A stretch of DNA of 64,000 nt from Antedon bifida (GCA_963402885.1 OY727095.1:33113001-33177000); one strand, 5' to 3'. Counted from the first letter of the stretch, positions 48,880-62,072 are shown. The notes: generated from the sequence alone by a model not told the origin. Program-made: numbers and translations.

Positions 48880-49166
48880 AATCATTAATTGTATATTTTA
48901 ATGCCAAATTTAACAGATTCAACTTATCCAAACAATTATAGAGAATGGAAATATTTTTTAACTGAAATATTTTATATCAAACAAATAAAAATATTGATAT
49001 TGTAAATACTTTAATATTTTTTAAGTTTGTAACTTTTAAAGTTTGAATGTACTGTACCAACTGTTTTTGTACTGTAATTATATGAATTTTAACATTTTTT
49101 GTTTAAAACATCATGTAATTGGCCAATGGCTGTTGGAGTATAATTGAAATAAATAAATGAATAAAT
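48880..49166 (+). mobile_element. Possible LINE-like 3' end with AAATAAATGAATAAA tail
   Basis: Ends ATTGGCCAATGGCTGTTGGA GTATAATTGAAATAAATAAA. The conserved-looking 3' word and short A-rich tail suggest a non-LTR retroposon end; the 5' limit is a guess. Confidence 0.35.
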
Positions 49167-49663
49167 TTTGGAATAGAAAAAGAAAAATGTTAAAATGTAT
49201 GAGGAACTTAAAGTACCCCACTGTTAAAATTTAATAATGTTAAAATGCATCTCTAGTGGATAAATTTCAAAAGTGATTTTGGTAACTCATTTGAAAGGCT
49301 GTATTTCTGGCTCTACTAACGCATTGAAGGAAAGTGATAAGATTGAATAAACTAGCACTAGTAGTTACTTAGATGACTCTACACATTTATCCTAAATAAT
49401 TGACTAAATTAAATTAAATTTGCATCTGGTGATGTTTGATTGATTTTTCCATAGGCCTATTTTTATGAGTTTGATTTCATAAATTTATGAAATTTACATT
49501 TTTATGATTTATGTTTTTAAATTATGCCCTTTGTGAACATATTTATATTAATTATTTTGTTTATTTGTTATTATTGTAAACATAAAGATAAAATTATACA
49601 CTTCTTGCAATAATTCCTGCAAAAATTATGTTAAACATTAAAAAAAAAATGAGTGAAAAATTA

Positions 49664-49718
49664 CCTTAACTCAACAGGCAAGCACTCTACCATTAGACCA
49701 TTCTTATTACCACCATCA
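49664..49718 (-). pseudogene. tRNA-like 5' half (Gly-like), degraded
   Basis: The minus strand reads GAATGGTCTAATGGTAGAGT GCTTGCCTGTTGAGTTAAGG. The A-box and D-arm are good and AGAGTGCTTGCC resembles the start of a tRNA-Gly anticodon arm. The T-arm is missing. A tRNA pseudogene or SINE fragment. Confidence 0.4.
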
Positions 49719-49975
49719 TTTGTTCAATCGTGTCTTTTTTTTTCTTTTTTTTTTCAATTTTAGGCAAATTGTCTCAATGTAATCTTTATGTTATTGTTTA
49801 TATATTATATTTTTTATCAAATTTGTTCATATGAATACATACAGTTATTTGGAATTGTTAGAAAGAAAAATGTGAAAAAAAGCAGTCTCTGTAAATACTT
49901 TTATTATCACTCATAATATAATAGAATCAGTGAAAGAAAGTTACATTAACAAATATGATGACAAAAAGACCAAAC

Positions 49976-50143
49976 TAAAGCTCTGTCTACACTATCAAAC
50001 TTTATGTGACAAAAAAAAATGTGATGTGCCCATATATGGACATGATAATGTCATATCACTACCATATGATAGGTAAAGCATATCACTACCATATTTGGGC
50101 ACATCACACTTTTTTTAAGTTTGATAGTGTAGACAGAGCTTAA
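49976..50143. mobile_element. Hairpin MITE family A, copy 7
   Basis: Full-length copy in MAEA intron 4, ends TAAAGCTCTGTCTACACTAT and GTGTAGACAGAGCTTAA, with a small insertion (GATAGGTAAAG) between the internal units. Copy 8 lies only 117 bases further on. Confidence 0.92.
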
Positions 50144-50259
50144 ATCAACTCTTGCTACTCAAGTTTTAGCCTTACGTAAAATGTAAGAAAATGCCTTTAA
50201 ACTTTAAAGGAAAAATTGTACTGACTATCTGATATAATAATCAGAATCATAACAATTGA

Positions 50260-50354
50260 TAAAGCTCTGTCTACACTATCAAACTTTATGTGACAAAAAA
50301 ATGTGATGTGCCCAAATATGGCACATGAAGTTTGATAGTGCAGACAGAGCTTTA
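50260..50354. mobile_element. Hairpin MITE family A, copy 8, internally deleted
   Basis: A 95-base short form: both ends are intact but the interior is reduced to a CCCAAATATGGCACATG remnant, so the two TIRs can pair almost end to end. It could be the product of internal deletion. Confidence 0.9.
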
Positions 50355-50763
50355 GAGAAGAATAACTGTTGACAAATGACAAAGTAAAGCTCTACCAGTA
50401 TATAGCTTCAAAGAATACATTAAAATCACATCTTGTGATGTCAATCTTAATTTTAGGAAATCAAGATTACTTGAGCAATAATTGATTTTGGCAGACTTTG
50501 GTGTTTTTAGATTTTCCTACCAAATCCGGTTAGATTACACCAATCACAAATTCCGTTAATGGCTAATTAAATTATCTATATTAATACTATTTTCTTTCTT
50601 ATCAGCCTTGGTTTAATTTATGAAGCCTAAAATTAGGTCAACAAGATAATTTTTTTTCTGAAATGTAATGGTGTTCATGTTTCTGTGGCAGGTAATAGGC
50701 CTACAGTAAACCTGTAGTGACTAGCTTGCAACTCAATACACACAATGCTTATTTTGTGCCTGT

Positions 50764-50810
50764 CTTACCTGGATAAACAAACAATAGCCCTCTTTCCAAA
50801 GAGAGGATAC
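50764..50810 (+). repeat. Dispersed ACCTGGATAAA repeat, copy 2
   Basis: Same word order as the copy near 34.7 kb and, in part, the end of the window. In MAEA intron 4. Confidence 0.5.
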
Positions 50811-51387
50811 ATTTTCTAATATAAAAATCCCATTTACTCCTATAGTTAATGGTATCGTCCATTCTACCTTCTTGCGCCATCTGTTTTCCTAACACCATGG
50901 TTAAAAAATAGAAAATATTAATAGATATTGATTAGAAGCCAGAATAATAATAATTTTTTGGTTTTTTTGAATGTTTTTTTGTGTCGTACTGAAACTCATA
51001 TTAAAATAATTATGGCAAAATTTTAATTACAGTATTTGATTAAATGTTAATGTCTTAAATATAAAAAGCATTACCAATTTGCGACACGTCACTATAGCTC
51101 AGAATCTGAATTGCATGTTCTTTAAACATAGCATGGTGTTGTAAACAGAATTAACGTCATTTAAAATTTGAAGGGAGATTTATTTTTCCGTTTATCACGA
51201 CAGTACATGTGGAAAAATATTAATTTATAGCATGGGTACAAATGTTTTGTTCCTATTTACTTATTGAATAATAAACAAAAATAAACTTTTCACGTGCTCA
51301 CCAATTTTGAGTCAAGTCTGAATATTGAAAATAAAAATATAGATTTACGGTTTGGAAAAATAACATGTGCAAAATGTGTTATTGCCT

Positions 51388-51513
51388 TTAAGCTCCGTCT
51401 GCACTACTTTGTGTGACAAAAAATGTGATGTGCCCATATATATACTATATACTATATTTGGGCATATCACACTTTTTTTGTCAAACTAGTTTGATAGTGT
51501 AGTCAGAGCTTAA
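51388..51513. mobile_element. Hairpin MITE family A, copy 9
   Basis: Left end TTTAAGCTCCGTCTGCACTA lacks the ATCAAAC part, right end TAGTGTAGTCAGAGCTTAA. The interior is shortened to TATATATACTATATACTATA. Confidence 0.88.
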
Positions 51514-51719
51514 AATTTGGCAGAAATTGTGTAACAAATAGGCAAAAAAAGAAAAAAACACAAAACAAATTTAAATAAAATATATACATAATGAAAAAGT
51601 AACTCTAGGTTTATATCCCATCCTCCTCAACGTCCTTGACTAAATATTGTTACATTATTAGTATCCAAATCATTGCATTACTGTTATTAATATCGTTACA
51701 AAATCATTGTTGTTGTTAT

Positions 51720-51865
51720 TCCATTGACATTATATTTTCATAACTTTGTCATCGTCATCTCAATCATCATAATAATATCAACACCATTGTCATTATCACT
51801 GTCTTGTAATCTCATCAAAATCACTTCATTATCATTATCATCTTAATTTAAATCACAATCCACCA
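51720..51865. repeat. ATC-rich imperfect microsatellite
   Basis: TCATCGTCATCTCAATCATC and related words over about 140 bases. Confidence 0.6.
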
Positions 51866-53002
51866 TTAGTCTGCAAAAACTGTGTTAAAAAATTTGCTCG
51901 CATAAAAAATGACTACACACATCTGAATAGTAGTAAATTTAATAGTTTGCCATTTATCAAATACATCGTAATAAAATAATCACATTTTACTTTTCAAATT
52001 CAATTAAGTTTTGTTCTTCCATTATGTCCAGGGATTTAATTTTAATAGATATTTAAAATAATTTCATTTCTATTACAAATGTGAACTAGTGTAAGCTGTG
52101 TTGCATTATTTTCTGAATATTTTATATAAGTTTTTAAGCTTTTAATTTGTTTTTGATAACTGCTAAATTGTGTGAATTTAACTACTTTGTTTTTCAATAA
52201 TATAAAGTAATAATGTGAGTATGGCAGGATTATGCCATGGATTGGTTAAAATAACATAATCTCCAGTACTGTTGATGCTACCATCAAGGGGGTGGGTTGG
52301 TGTCCTTGTAAAGTAAAAAAACTCTCTCTTGTAGTTGGAAAACAATGATGTTTACATCCATTTCTTTCTATACCATAGTACACTCACTCCTACGCATATC
52401 TAAGATGCATGCAGAGTCGAAATCTACTTGAGTGTATGATTAGTTCAGAGTGTCCAGGGGTGTAGAAGCGTTTATGTTCTAGGGTCTGCATGCCAGTTTG
52501 TCCAAGGCCCTCCTGGCTAGGCTTCCTCAACACTCACTCATACACTCAGACTGTAGGAATACCCAATTTCCTGCCAGTCTCGACGTTCCCACAGGATCAG
52601 AGCATAATAATGATAAATAATAATACAGATAATAGCTTCCAGATGCTATGGTCAGAAGCGGCTGTGAGTTTTAACGTTATAACATAGCGAGCTATAGCAT
52701 GCAGTAGTTAAGAATGTTCTCAACACTTGTGGGCCGAATTCGCCAGATGCAAGCTTGTCATTCAACCGAACGCATTTGCGTACCATAGGACCCCAGTGTT
52801 CACGCTGATTGCGTGAAATTCATAATGTGTTTTCAGATGGTCAGAAGTTTGCGACCAAGATTTATAGACTTCAAAACCCACTGGGTTTACAACTGTTGTA
52901 TCAATATTTATTAGTAGGCTTGTTTTACCAAACAAATAAAAAGCACATTATTATAATGTATAAAATAAAACTTTTTGTATGTATTTTCCATTTTGTACTT
53001 TC

Positions 53003-53157
53003 TAAAGCTTTGTCTACACTATCAAACTTTATGTGACAAAAAATTGTGATGTGCCCATATATGTCATATCACTACCATATTTGAGCATATCACTACCATA
53101 TTTGGGCACATCACACTTTTTTTGTCAAACTAGTTTGATAGTGTAGACAGAGCTTTA
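53003..53157. mobile_element. Hairpin MITE family A, copy 10
   Basis: Ends TAAAGCTTTGTCTACACTAT and GTGTAGACAGAGCTTTAA, two internal CACTACCATATTTG units. In MAEA intron 4. Confidence 0.92.
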
Positions 53158-55041
53158 AACTCTAAAAATATAAACAAAATGACCATATAATATACTTTTC
53201 CCTTATTATGGTTACCTCAATGGTGTTTTCAACAATATCATATAATATAATTATTTACTAATTATTACGTATACACATTTCAGTAGAAAAAAATATACAT
53301 TTTTGATTGGAACATGGAAATTTGTCCCAGCATTAAAGAATAAAAAGAACAATAAAACAATATAAAAACGTACACAGCAGTATCAATATAATATTTGTAT
53401 GTTGGCTGCATTGAAGTTGGTGTTGACCGAATTTCTGGTTTTTAAGCCTTACAAGTTCTGGGACTTAATCCTGTCGGATAAAAACAACCCACTCCTTAAG
53501 CCTCGTAATAAGACTTAGTTAAAAAGCACAACTTCCATCCTGTTCACTCAAGATATCTTAACATGAATAAAAGATTAAAAAAAAGTATTTAAAAAAAAGG
53601 TCTGAAGTAGGACTCTGTTCTACATACACAATCCACATTACATATTTTTGTACCCAATAGCATTCCATGTATATCGTCGTCGTGTACATTTTCTCGCATC
53701 CCAAGGCGACTTGTCTATTTTGAATGCGTGCTCTATGTTACGACGATAATCATAATTTTCATGCATTTTACGATGATAGGGTAAAAGTGAAACCAATTTT
53801 TACATTCTCGTTAATCCCATTCTTGACAAAGTCTCTTTTCTTAATTGTGAATATAACTTGAGGTATTTTATATGAATTAAGGTCACTGCAACAGATATGT
53901 GTAGTTAATAGTACTTATGATGAGAATTCATGGGTTGGATTTGTACTGATTAAAATCACATATTGAGGCAGAATGAGTTTTTAACAAGACTTTCATCTGA
54001 CGCATTATAACACCAAATAATTGTTTGAAAATATATTTAAAACTATAATCTACCATATTTCTACTAAATTTGTCCACTTAAAAAATGTTAATTTAAAAAC
54101 AATGTCAACAGCGGTCAATCATAAAGTTACTTTTAGAAGTTACACATTTAAACTCGGTTTCATCGCTCAGTTGATTTGGTGTTTTTAAATTTATATCGTT
54201 GTTTTTCTCCTGCCAAGAAATTGAGAGTATTTTTTAGTTTTTAATCCATCATTGTTTTCTCAGCAGAAACCGGTTCTATGATTCAACTAAATTTGGTTTG
54301 CATCTTGGTTTATTAGGCGACTTTTTCCATTTTACATTTATTTATTTATTTATTATTTTCAGCTTTTCTGGGAAGATTAAAATGTTCTGTTTGTCTTTAA
54401 AACAGTTAAATAATACACGATCACAAAGCATACTCATTAGTAACTTTAGTAACTGTTGTCAAATATGTCAAAGCTGATGTTATTTCTTAAGGTCAAAGAC
54501 TTATCCTAGTTATTTTTTTTTTCAATGAAAAGCACGAATTTCTTTTTTCTTAGTCATCAAAATATTATCATGCTTTTATTACAGACACATATAACTAGTT
54601 TATGTTTTTCAACAGATAGCCGTTTTGTTTTTTGTTTTCTTTAGTATACGTTAAAAGTGTTAACCAACGATTAAAAAAAAAAAGTGGCGTAACAGCTATG
54701 AGTGTTCGCTGGCTAAACCCAGAGGCCCCAGAGCTCAAGGAGCCCCAGAGCATGAGCAGCCCCAATGCATCTATCCAGTATTGGAGGGCCACTTAGGAGT
54801 GCTAAACCAGGGACATTTGCCCACTGTGTTACACCACTGAGAACCCCTATTAAAGGAGACAACAAAGTGTACACTTACAAGGGGGTATCTCCTGAAACTT
54901 TGTACAATCTTTAAAATATGATCAACTACCACTGCAGATCGTAGTGATTTTTGCATTCACATATAGAGCCTAATCCAATATGTTTCTATATATCTAATTT
55001 ATAATAAAGTTTATTTATTTTTTTAACCTTTTGTCTTTTAG

Positions 55042-55164
55042 GATCTCACAAATATGAAATTGTTTATGGAATCTAGAGACGTAGAAGAGTCCTTACTGAA
55101 CAGAGAAACAATGCCCTGCCTTAATTGGTGCCATGACAACAAGTCCAAGCTTAAAAAGATTAAG
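55042..55164 (+). CDS. MAEA: MAEA coding exon 5 (start of CTLH domain)
   Basis: Encodes 41 residues, 146-186, beginning DLTNMKLFMESRDVEESL and containing CLNWCHDNKSKLKKIK. The WCHDNKSKL block is a MAEA hallmark at the CTLH (C-terminal to LisH) domain. The acceptor is TCTTTTAG and the donor AAG/GTATAG, phase 0 at both ends. It is separated from exon 4 by about 22.3 kb of repeat-rich intron. Confidence 0.95.
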
Positions 55165-55962
55165 GTATAGTTGCAAATATATAGCACTATTTTCTGTAAT
55201 GTATTTACTGTAATTTTGGCAACAAACAGTGGCTAATTCTGAGAAGTCCAAAGAGGGATTACGCCATTTGTGGGTTGGAGTAATGACGACAAACGATAAA
55301 GGTAAGTAATAATACATTTCAAAACTAATTATACTCCAGACTTAAAAGAAATAACCTGGCAAACATTTCTGTCAATTCTCGGAAACTATTAACCATCATT
55401 TCTAGCAACTGAAATCCAATAGTTTTAGTTTTAATTCATATAGTATTTTATAATTAACTGAACCTGTTTTAAAGCCTTATACAACATCGCATCCATTCTG
55501 ATTCGATCATTATTTTTCAAATAAAACATGTTAAAGACGCTTTAAACCTTTGAAAACTATACGACCTAATAAATGTCTCAAATTACACATAATAAAATGG
55601 TTGATTCCACTTTGATTGATTGATGATAAGCAGTTTGATTGACAACCATCTCTACACTTCAAATAGCTATCTCATCATTTAGAAACAGGTGCTTTAATTA
55701 TAACAGTTCATTCGTACCTTAAGTAAAGATACGTTGTCTGTCATTAAATTAGTCGGCAATTTTAAAATGAACCAGTGTACCGAGATAACCCTATTTTTCA
55801 AATAGCATGGTGTTTTTTTTAAAGTGAGATTTATGTTTAATATATCAAGTTGTGCAGACAGGCAAATACTGAAAGTTATGTAAACTATTTAGTGATAATA
55901 TAATAGATACAAACTGTTACTGAAGCTTTTGGTCGGTTCTAGGTCCGGCCTTCGATTAATGT

Positions 55963-56207
55963 TCTTTTTTTTTTTTGACCATATTTATTGAGGGTGATCC
56001 ATCCAGCAATTGCTGATCATTAGGGACCCTCAGAGGTTCACAAGACAAACTTATACACAAGATGCTATACATAAACAAAGTCTTATTACAAGTCTTGTGG
56101 AGTTGTAATTTTGTCCTTAGAAAAAATCCTGACATATGACATGACTTGAACCCAGGAACCTTGGAGTGGTAGCCAAGCATCATAACCACCAAGCCACAAC
56201 TCCACTC
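55963..56207 (-). mobile_element. tRNA-derived SINE, nearly full length
   Basis: On the minus strand it starts AGTGGAGTTGTGGCTTGGTG (A-box) and has GGTTCCTGGGTTCAAGTC (B-box) 40 bases on, followed by a body and the tail GAGGGTCCCTAATGATCAGC...TGGATCACCCTCAATAAATA ending in A12. This is the classical Pol III SINE layout. A word GTTGTAATTTTG / ACAACTCCAC near the middle is partly inverse to the 5' end. In MAEA intron 5. The tail also occurs at 7.4 kb. Confidence 0.8.
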
Positions 56208-57843
56208 TTACAGACATTTGAACCTTTTTTGGGCCATCGTAATCCAACTTCATTTTACAGAGCTGGACGATGACTTGGCCAAATGATGTGTAATATACAT
56301 AAGTCTTGAGTTGTCACAAATCGAAAGCGTACCCTATTGCAATGATTTTTAAATATCGCAGACTGTCAGTAGTAGAGAACTTTACCAGCGCTTAGGTCTA
56401 AAACCTTGTCAAATGACTCTCTTCTATTAATCCTAGGTGCAATTCTTAAAATACAGTAACTATGATAATAATAATAAACAGTCCTATTACTCATTATGAT
56501 GACTAAATTATAATTTTTATTAATTCAAAAATCAACTGTAAAATTATGATAGGAATGTTGAATAAATGTAAATTAAAAGGGCAAGGGATAAGTATATCCC
56601 TCCTTTTATCTTCAAATGTTATGTACTTTTAATTATTTTTAATAAAATCTTCAACAGAACATCACGAATACAATTTCCGTTTCATTTCCAGCTGCCAAAT
56701 TATTAAATTAACAACATTTAACTTGACGAATTCAAAATAAAAAAAAGAAAAACAAATTATTTTAACAAACAACGTTTTTTCAACCTTTTCATGTACGAAA
56801 ATTTCTATCGATAACTTAATCTGATATACAATACTGTACAACACATGAATTGCCATTTCCAATTACGTAATCTACGATTCTGAATACTTCTGCTCTGAAG
56901 ATAAAACAAATTGTATTTGACGATAGACAGGTACATGTGCGTGTCTTGCGTCTGCAAATTTAAATCAAGGCCGCAAACGCCGTGTTACCTATTCAACTGG
57001 TTTTTCCTTTGCCGAAAGCAAGATTCCTGTTTTTTTGCAAATAAGCCCTTTAGCAGGAAGTATGTTTATTTCCCCTTATATTTTTATTTATCTGCGAACA
57101 CCAAGCTTCCTCCCTCGGGCCGGCACTCGGTAATTTTAACAAACTGAAAAAGAAGAAAAATCATATTTTTTCTATCCGTCATTATATATTTAAATCCTTA
57201 GTCAAAAAGTTACCTTTTCAATAAAAAAATAAATAGTACTCTTTATTCAACAATTTTAAAACGTTTGTCACATTTATTTTAAGTTTTCAAGTAAAAAGCA
57301 AAGTCATTCAGGCAAGTTAATTAAAACTCCTTTTATTAGTTGCCTTCCTCTTTCCTAATTTATCTTTTTTCCATCGATTTCTTTCTTTAATTACTTTCCT
57401 TCCCGCCTGGAATTATTATGTGAGTGAAAGACAGCCTTGGACGTGGAATATAAGTATCTCTTTTTTTTCGGGTGATATTTTAAGCATATCGGCACGCAGA
57501 ATGTTAGATATTATGTCTTCTAATTGAATTATAATTTGAATTTAATTTCAAATTTTAAAGCTGAAAATAGCTACGTGCAGAAGCAAACATTGACCAATAT
57601 TTGTAGTGGCCTGTCTTCTCTCTTGTGTAAAGATACCAGTTGACTGTTTTACTGATGTCTGGGTTGATTCCTCATCTCTGCTTCCGCTACGAAAACTGGA
57701 CAAAAGCTCCAGGATTATTAATATTTATTAGTTTAACAACTTTATTGTGAAAATGTTATAAACATACATCCATCGGTTGTTTAAATTTTCTGTACCAAAT
57801 ACAAATATGTCTTTGTAGTTTTTTTTTCGTTTGTCACTTGAGA

Positions 57844-58110
57844 GTGGCCTTAAATTATTGTAAAATTATCCCCCACCCCGAAAAATAACACATGATCAAG
57901 GTCCAGAACACATATACATAAAATGGAAAAGTTGGGCTTTATATAATCTGTTTTTTTGTTTGTTATGACATTATAGTTTATTTTTTAAGTGGCCTTAAAT
58001 TATTGTAAAATTACCACAAAAAAAACAACACATGATCATTGTCCAGAACACATGTACATAAAATGGAAAAGTTTGGTCTTATATAATCTGTTTAATACAG
58101 TATAACAATT
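57844..58110. repeat. 145-bp direct duplication
   Basis: Copies from 57844 and 57989 share GTGGCCTTAAATTATTGTAAAATTA, AACACATGATCA and AAAATGGAAAAGTT. Separated copies diverge in poly(T) and C-rich patches. Lies just upstream of MAEA exon 6. Confidence 0.9.
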
Positions 58111-58415
58111 TTTTTTTAAATTTAAAAATGTGGTAATATTCATGAACCTAAACACATTCTTGGTTTTTCTTTTACAATTTCAATGGGCTTTTTGTTTATG
58201 TGTATATATTTGTGGAAATTATTTTTTTTTAAGAAAAGAAACTCTAAATACATTGAATAATCCAAAATATTATGATGGTATGAAATACATAATAATAATA
58301 AGTACAGTGACTAATGTCATTAAAAAAGGACTCTAATCATACATTAATGACCTAATTCTTTTTGATTTCAAGTTTCTAATCATGTTTTTTTTCTTCTCCA
58401 CATTTCCTTTCCCAG

Positions 58416-58601
58416 AGTTCATTAGAATTTAATCTCCGTACTCAGCAGTTTATTGAGTTGATTAGGGGCAACAAACGACTGGAGGCTGTGAAGCAGGCAC
58501 GGAAGTATTTTAATGGCCTAGAGGGCGATCAGCTAGGCCAGGTACAGAAGGTTATGGGGCTCTTAGCATTCCCGTCATCAACGGATGTTTCTCCATATAA
58601 G
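58416..58601 (+). CDS. MAEA: MAEA coding exon 6 (CTLH/CRA)
   Basis: Encodes 62 residues, 187-248. It begins [20 protein letters not shown], the core of CTLH, followed by [12 protein letters not shown] and then [10 protein letters not shown] and SPYK, typical of the CTLH to CRA transition. The acceptor is TTTCCCAG; reading AGT TCA from 58416 keeps phase 0 and the family residues. The donor is AAG/GTAATT. The CRA region mediates contacts with other CTLH subunits in the family. Confidence 0.95.
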
Positions 58602-61171
58602 GTAATTGAGAAAATACTTTCATACCAAAATATTTTGGTATTAAAGAACAAGTTTATTTTTTTGCTAATTTAACAATCATGAGCAAAAAATAGTACAATA
58701 CAATAAATAGATATAGACATAAATAATTAATATATATAATTATAATTTATATTAATAATAATTCCGCAAGTTGTTTGAGCCTACTACTACCTTTTATCAA
58801 TTTCAATTTTTTGAAAGAATTATGTTGGTCACTCTTCTTATGCATTATACATTTCGTTAAATACTAAGACTATTTTTTTCTTCTTGCTTTCAACACCATA
58901 ATATCTAATACATGTTGTAATCTATCCCTTATTACAAAATGATTTCACCTCTCGTCGACTTTATCACTTAACCATTCAAAATCATGTGACTGACTCTTTT
59001 CAGTATTTTCACATTCTTTTTGTTATACCAACGAACACGTTTCATTCCCACTGAGATTATGTTAGAGGTTCAGAAGTTTATGGATGTCTAAGTAACTGAG
59101 TAAGTGTTCTCTTACCGTCTCCGCCGACTAAATCATATGTTTTGAAGGGTTTTTAAAAAAAATGACATGCCCTTTAAGGAAGTCTGTATGACGAGTTGTC
59201 ACCATCAATTTATCCTGTTTCATTTGTCCGGCAAAACCATCCGAATCTACAGAAAGCAATGCGAAGAAACAGTGTCCGTTCTCCAAAGATAATTTAAAAC
59301 ATAATGAGTTCTACGCGTTGTTCATTTTGGCCAGTTAATGTCTTTTAACTTGTTTTTCTATTTTATATACGTTGTATTTTTTATGCCGATGAAGTATCTT
59401 GTTATGATGCGAGAAGAATTACCGATGATTTAATAATAGAAAAGAAACGTTATCTTCATGCATATATAAACGGCAACTAATAAACTTGTTTTTGTTGAAC
59501 ATTAAGATTCGAAAACGTTTGCAAACAAATCTTATTGAGTTAATTGATAATTTCAGTTTGTAATAACTAATTCGAGACAGTGGAAATAATGCTAATTTCT
59601 AGATTACAGTTTAAGTTGATATACACATATTAATATTCTCATTATGCAATTTATAGATATGTATTTATAAAAACCTTTTTGAAATTATTAATTCTATTTT
59701 TACGGTACTACATAGTTTGTTGAGTATGTGTAGTTTAACTTGCTATAGGAGCAATATATGGATTCAGAACCATTAAATTACAAGTGTGTGTTTAAGTTTA
59801 TAGACAACCACAGAGCCAGATCCGTGTTTTTGAATTAGAGGATCCTAAGGCTAATGGTGAAGAAATGTTGAACCTAACCTATCTTTTGCATTATAAACTT
59901 TGAAATGTATGGTGGCCCCAGGTTGACCTGGATCCGCCTATGAACTCTACAATAGTGAATTGTTGCATCATCATCATCAATTCTTGTTTTAGGAATGTTT
60001 CCATTGTAAGGGAGTCTATGGTAGCGTCAAGATTTAGTGACTTTACTAGTGTTAGGGTGCTTTCGATAGCTACATCATGTACCATTGTGCTCATACAAAG
60101 GCAGTGTTACATGCTTTCTTGGGATTCTAGGTCTGAGCTACAACCAACGACACAATATGCATCCTAGGAAATCTCCTTTTTTATATGATTGGAATACCAT
60201 ACTTAAGTAGTTATTGAATTAGAATACAATAGAATAATGAATTTATAAATATTTGAATTATTTGGTTAATTTTTAAATATTGGTCATAGCTAGCCAGTTT
60301 CATAATAACATCCATATGAATTATGAATATTCAAAATATAAATATGCAATTTATTACTCTTATCCCAATACGAAAAAACTAACAGCTTGCGAAGAGCCGG
60401 TGCTTTTCGATAACGGAAAACCGCGGAAGATGGGAGTCTGGTGTCTGGATTGGAGGATGAGAGCGACAGGTGTTTAAGACAGCACCAACACTGTGTTACA
60501 TTCACCAACATACTCTACAATTATCCTCGATAACTCCCGAGCATACTTATCATAAACAAGCTGCTTATTACCCCAAATATGCTGAAATGACGACCAAATA
60601 GAAATTATCAAAATTAAAATATCACTTCCTTTACATGTTGTCTTGTCTCTTATGACTAAATTTGTCATCATTCGTTCGGAATTGTTTCCTTTCAGTTTCA
60701 GCCAACACATATTTCTCTTCATGTTATTAAAACTTACTCGTTGATGTCGTGTCGACGCGAGAAACAATTGAGACACGACTCATCAAAGTAACCCTGCTAT
60801 CTTGTCAATGTCAACGTGTGTAATTTGGTGACATATTGTATTTGTCACATTGAACAGATTGTTATTATAAACATTATATCGTACTGTTACTTCATAGCAT
60901 CATCTTCAACTACATTTGTATAATTGATTATAATTAATTACAGAGAATACTTATGTTAATAGTATTTGGATAGGTTATAGGTACAAGATATATGCATGAA
61001 GTGTCTGTAAATTGTTTTCTTGACTTTTCCCCGACATAATATGTTTGTTTTGTTACATTATTTATCACTTTCAATGGTGTAATATTTTTGTCATTTTATT
61101 CATATTGATGGATTGATCATTAAATGTTATCCATTATTTAAAATTATTTGCATCTTTTTAGCGTCCAGATT

Positions 61172-61735
61172 GTTATTGGTCAGGATATTTTAGATTTTTA
61201 GATTTTTAATTTAATTCTTGTACATAAATGTCTGTGATTGGTCAGGATATTTTTAAACTTGTAGATTTGTTTAGAATTTATACAACAATGATTGTGATTG
61301 GTCAGGATATTTTTAAACTTTTAAACCTGTTTAAAATGTATACATTAATGATTTGGATTGGTCAGGATATTTTTAACTTGTATATCTGTTTAGAATTTAT
61401 ACAACAAAGATTGTGATTGGTCAGGATATTTTTAACTTGTATATCTGTTTCGAATTTATACAACAATGATTGTGATTGGTCAGGATATTTTTAAACTTTA
61501 AACCTGTTTAAAATGTATACATTAATGATTTGGATTGGTCAGGATATTTTTAACTTGTAGATCTGTTTAGAATTTTTACAATAATGATTGTGATTGGTCA
61601 AAATATTTTTAACTTGTAGATCTGTTTAGACTTTATACAACAATGATTGTGATTGGTCAGGATATTTTTAAACTTATAATGTACTCAGCATTAATACTTT
61701 ATGTTTCGCAAGCTGTGATTGGTCAGATTGTTTTC
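61172..61735. repeat. About 59-bp CCAAT-box satellite with trimeric order
   Basis: Nine to ten units carry (G)ATTGGTCAGGATATTTTTAA, an inverted CCAAT box, at 61175, 61236, 61296, 61356, 61415, 61474, 61533, 61592, 61651 and 61713. Two variants alternate: ATTGTGATTGG (A) and TTTGGATTGG (B). B occurs at 61356 and 61533, 177 bases apart, giving an A-A-B order. In MAEA intron 6. Confidence 0.95.
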
Positions 61736-62072
61736 AATCCTATTGATATGTTTCACAATGTAATACTCTTGACCTACAAACACATTGTCTGTGTTATGTT
61801 AAATTAATATACTATATTTGACAAGGAATTAATTTAGGTTTTTGAAATTATCATGGTCATAGCAATCTTCCCATTGCTCCAGAGGAAAACAACAGGTATT
61901 AAATGCTTATGACACATTGAAACACATCTCATAATCTATTTCTGACAACTAAGTGTTGTTAGCAAATTATTTCTTCACAGTTTATAAATATTATACAACT
62001 ACTGTTTATTTTTTTGTTATAGTCGCAAAGACTCTAGTATATATTTTACAATTATTATTTACAGTACAAACA

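Larger units (their letters stand above)
32693..55041 (+). other. MAEA intron 4 (about 22.3 kb)
   Basis: The longest intron. It carries both pogo-like MITEs, MITE A copies 5-10, the 127-bp hairpin pair, the 38-bp array, the RTE fragment, two LINE-like tails and SINE pieces. Two GC-richer patches, 35160-35660 and 45480-46390, have no recognised gene; the first has an open minus-strand frame without an ATG. The remaining stretches are plain AT-rich DNA. Confidence 0.85.
55165..58415 (+). other. MAEA intron 5
   Basis: 3.3 kb with the 56-kb SINE and the 145-bp duplication; nothing else recognised. Confidence 0.88.

Noticed and set aside
52809-53036. Frames ending in KALSTLSNFM here and a similar ending at 33920-34126
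   Set aside because: The shared ending is the translated TIR of hairpin MITE family A, not a protein family.
59891-60167. Overlapping frames on both strands as a gene
   Set aside because: No recognisable domain, biased composition (HHHQ/MMMM from a CATCATCAT run) and no splice support.
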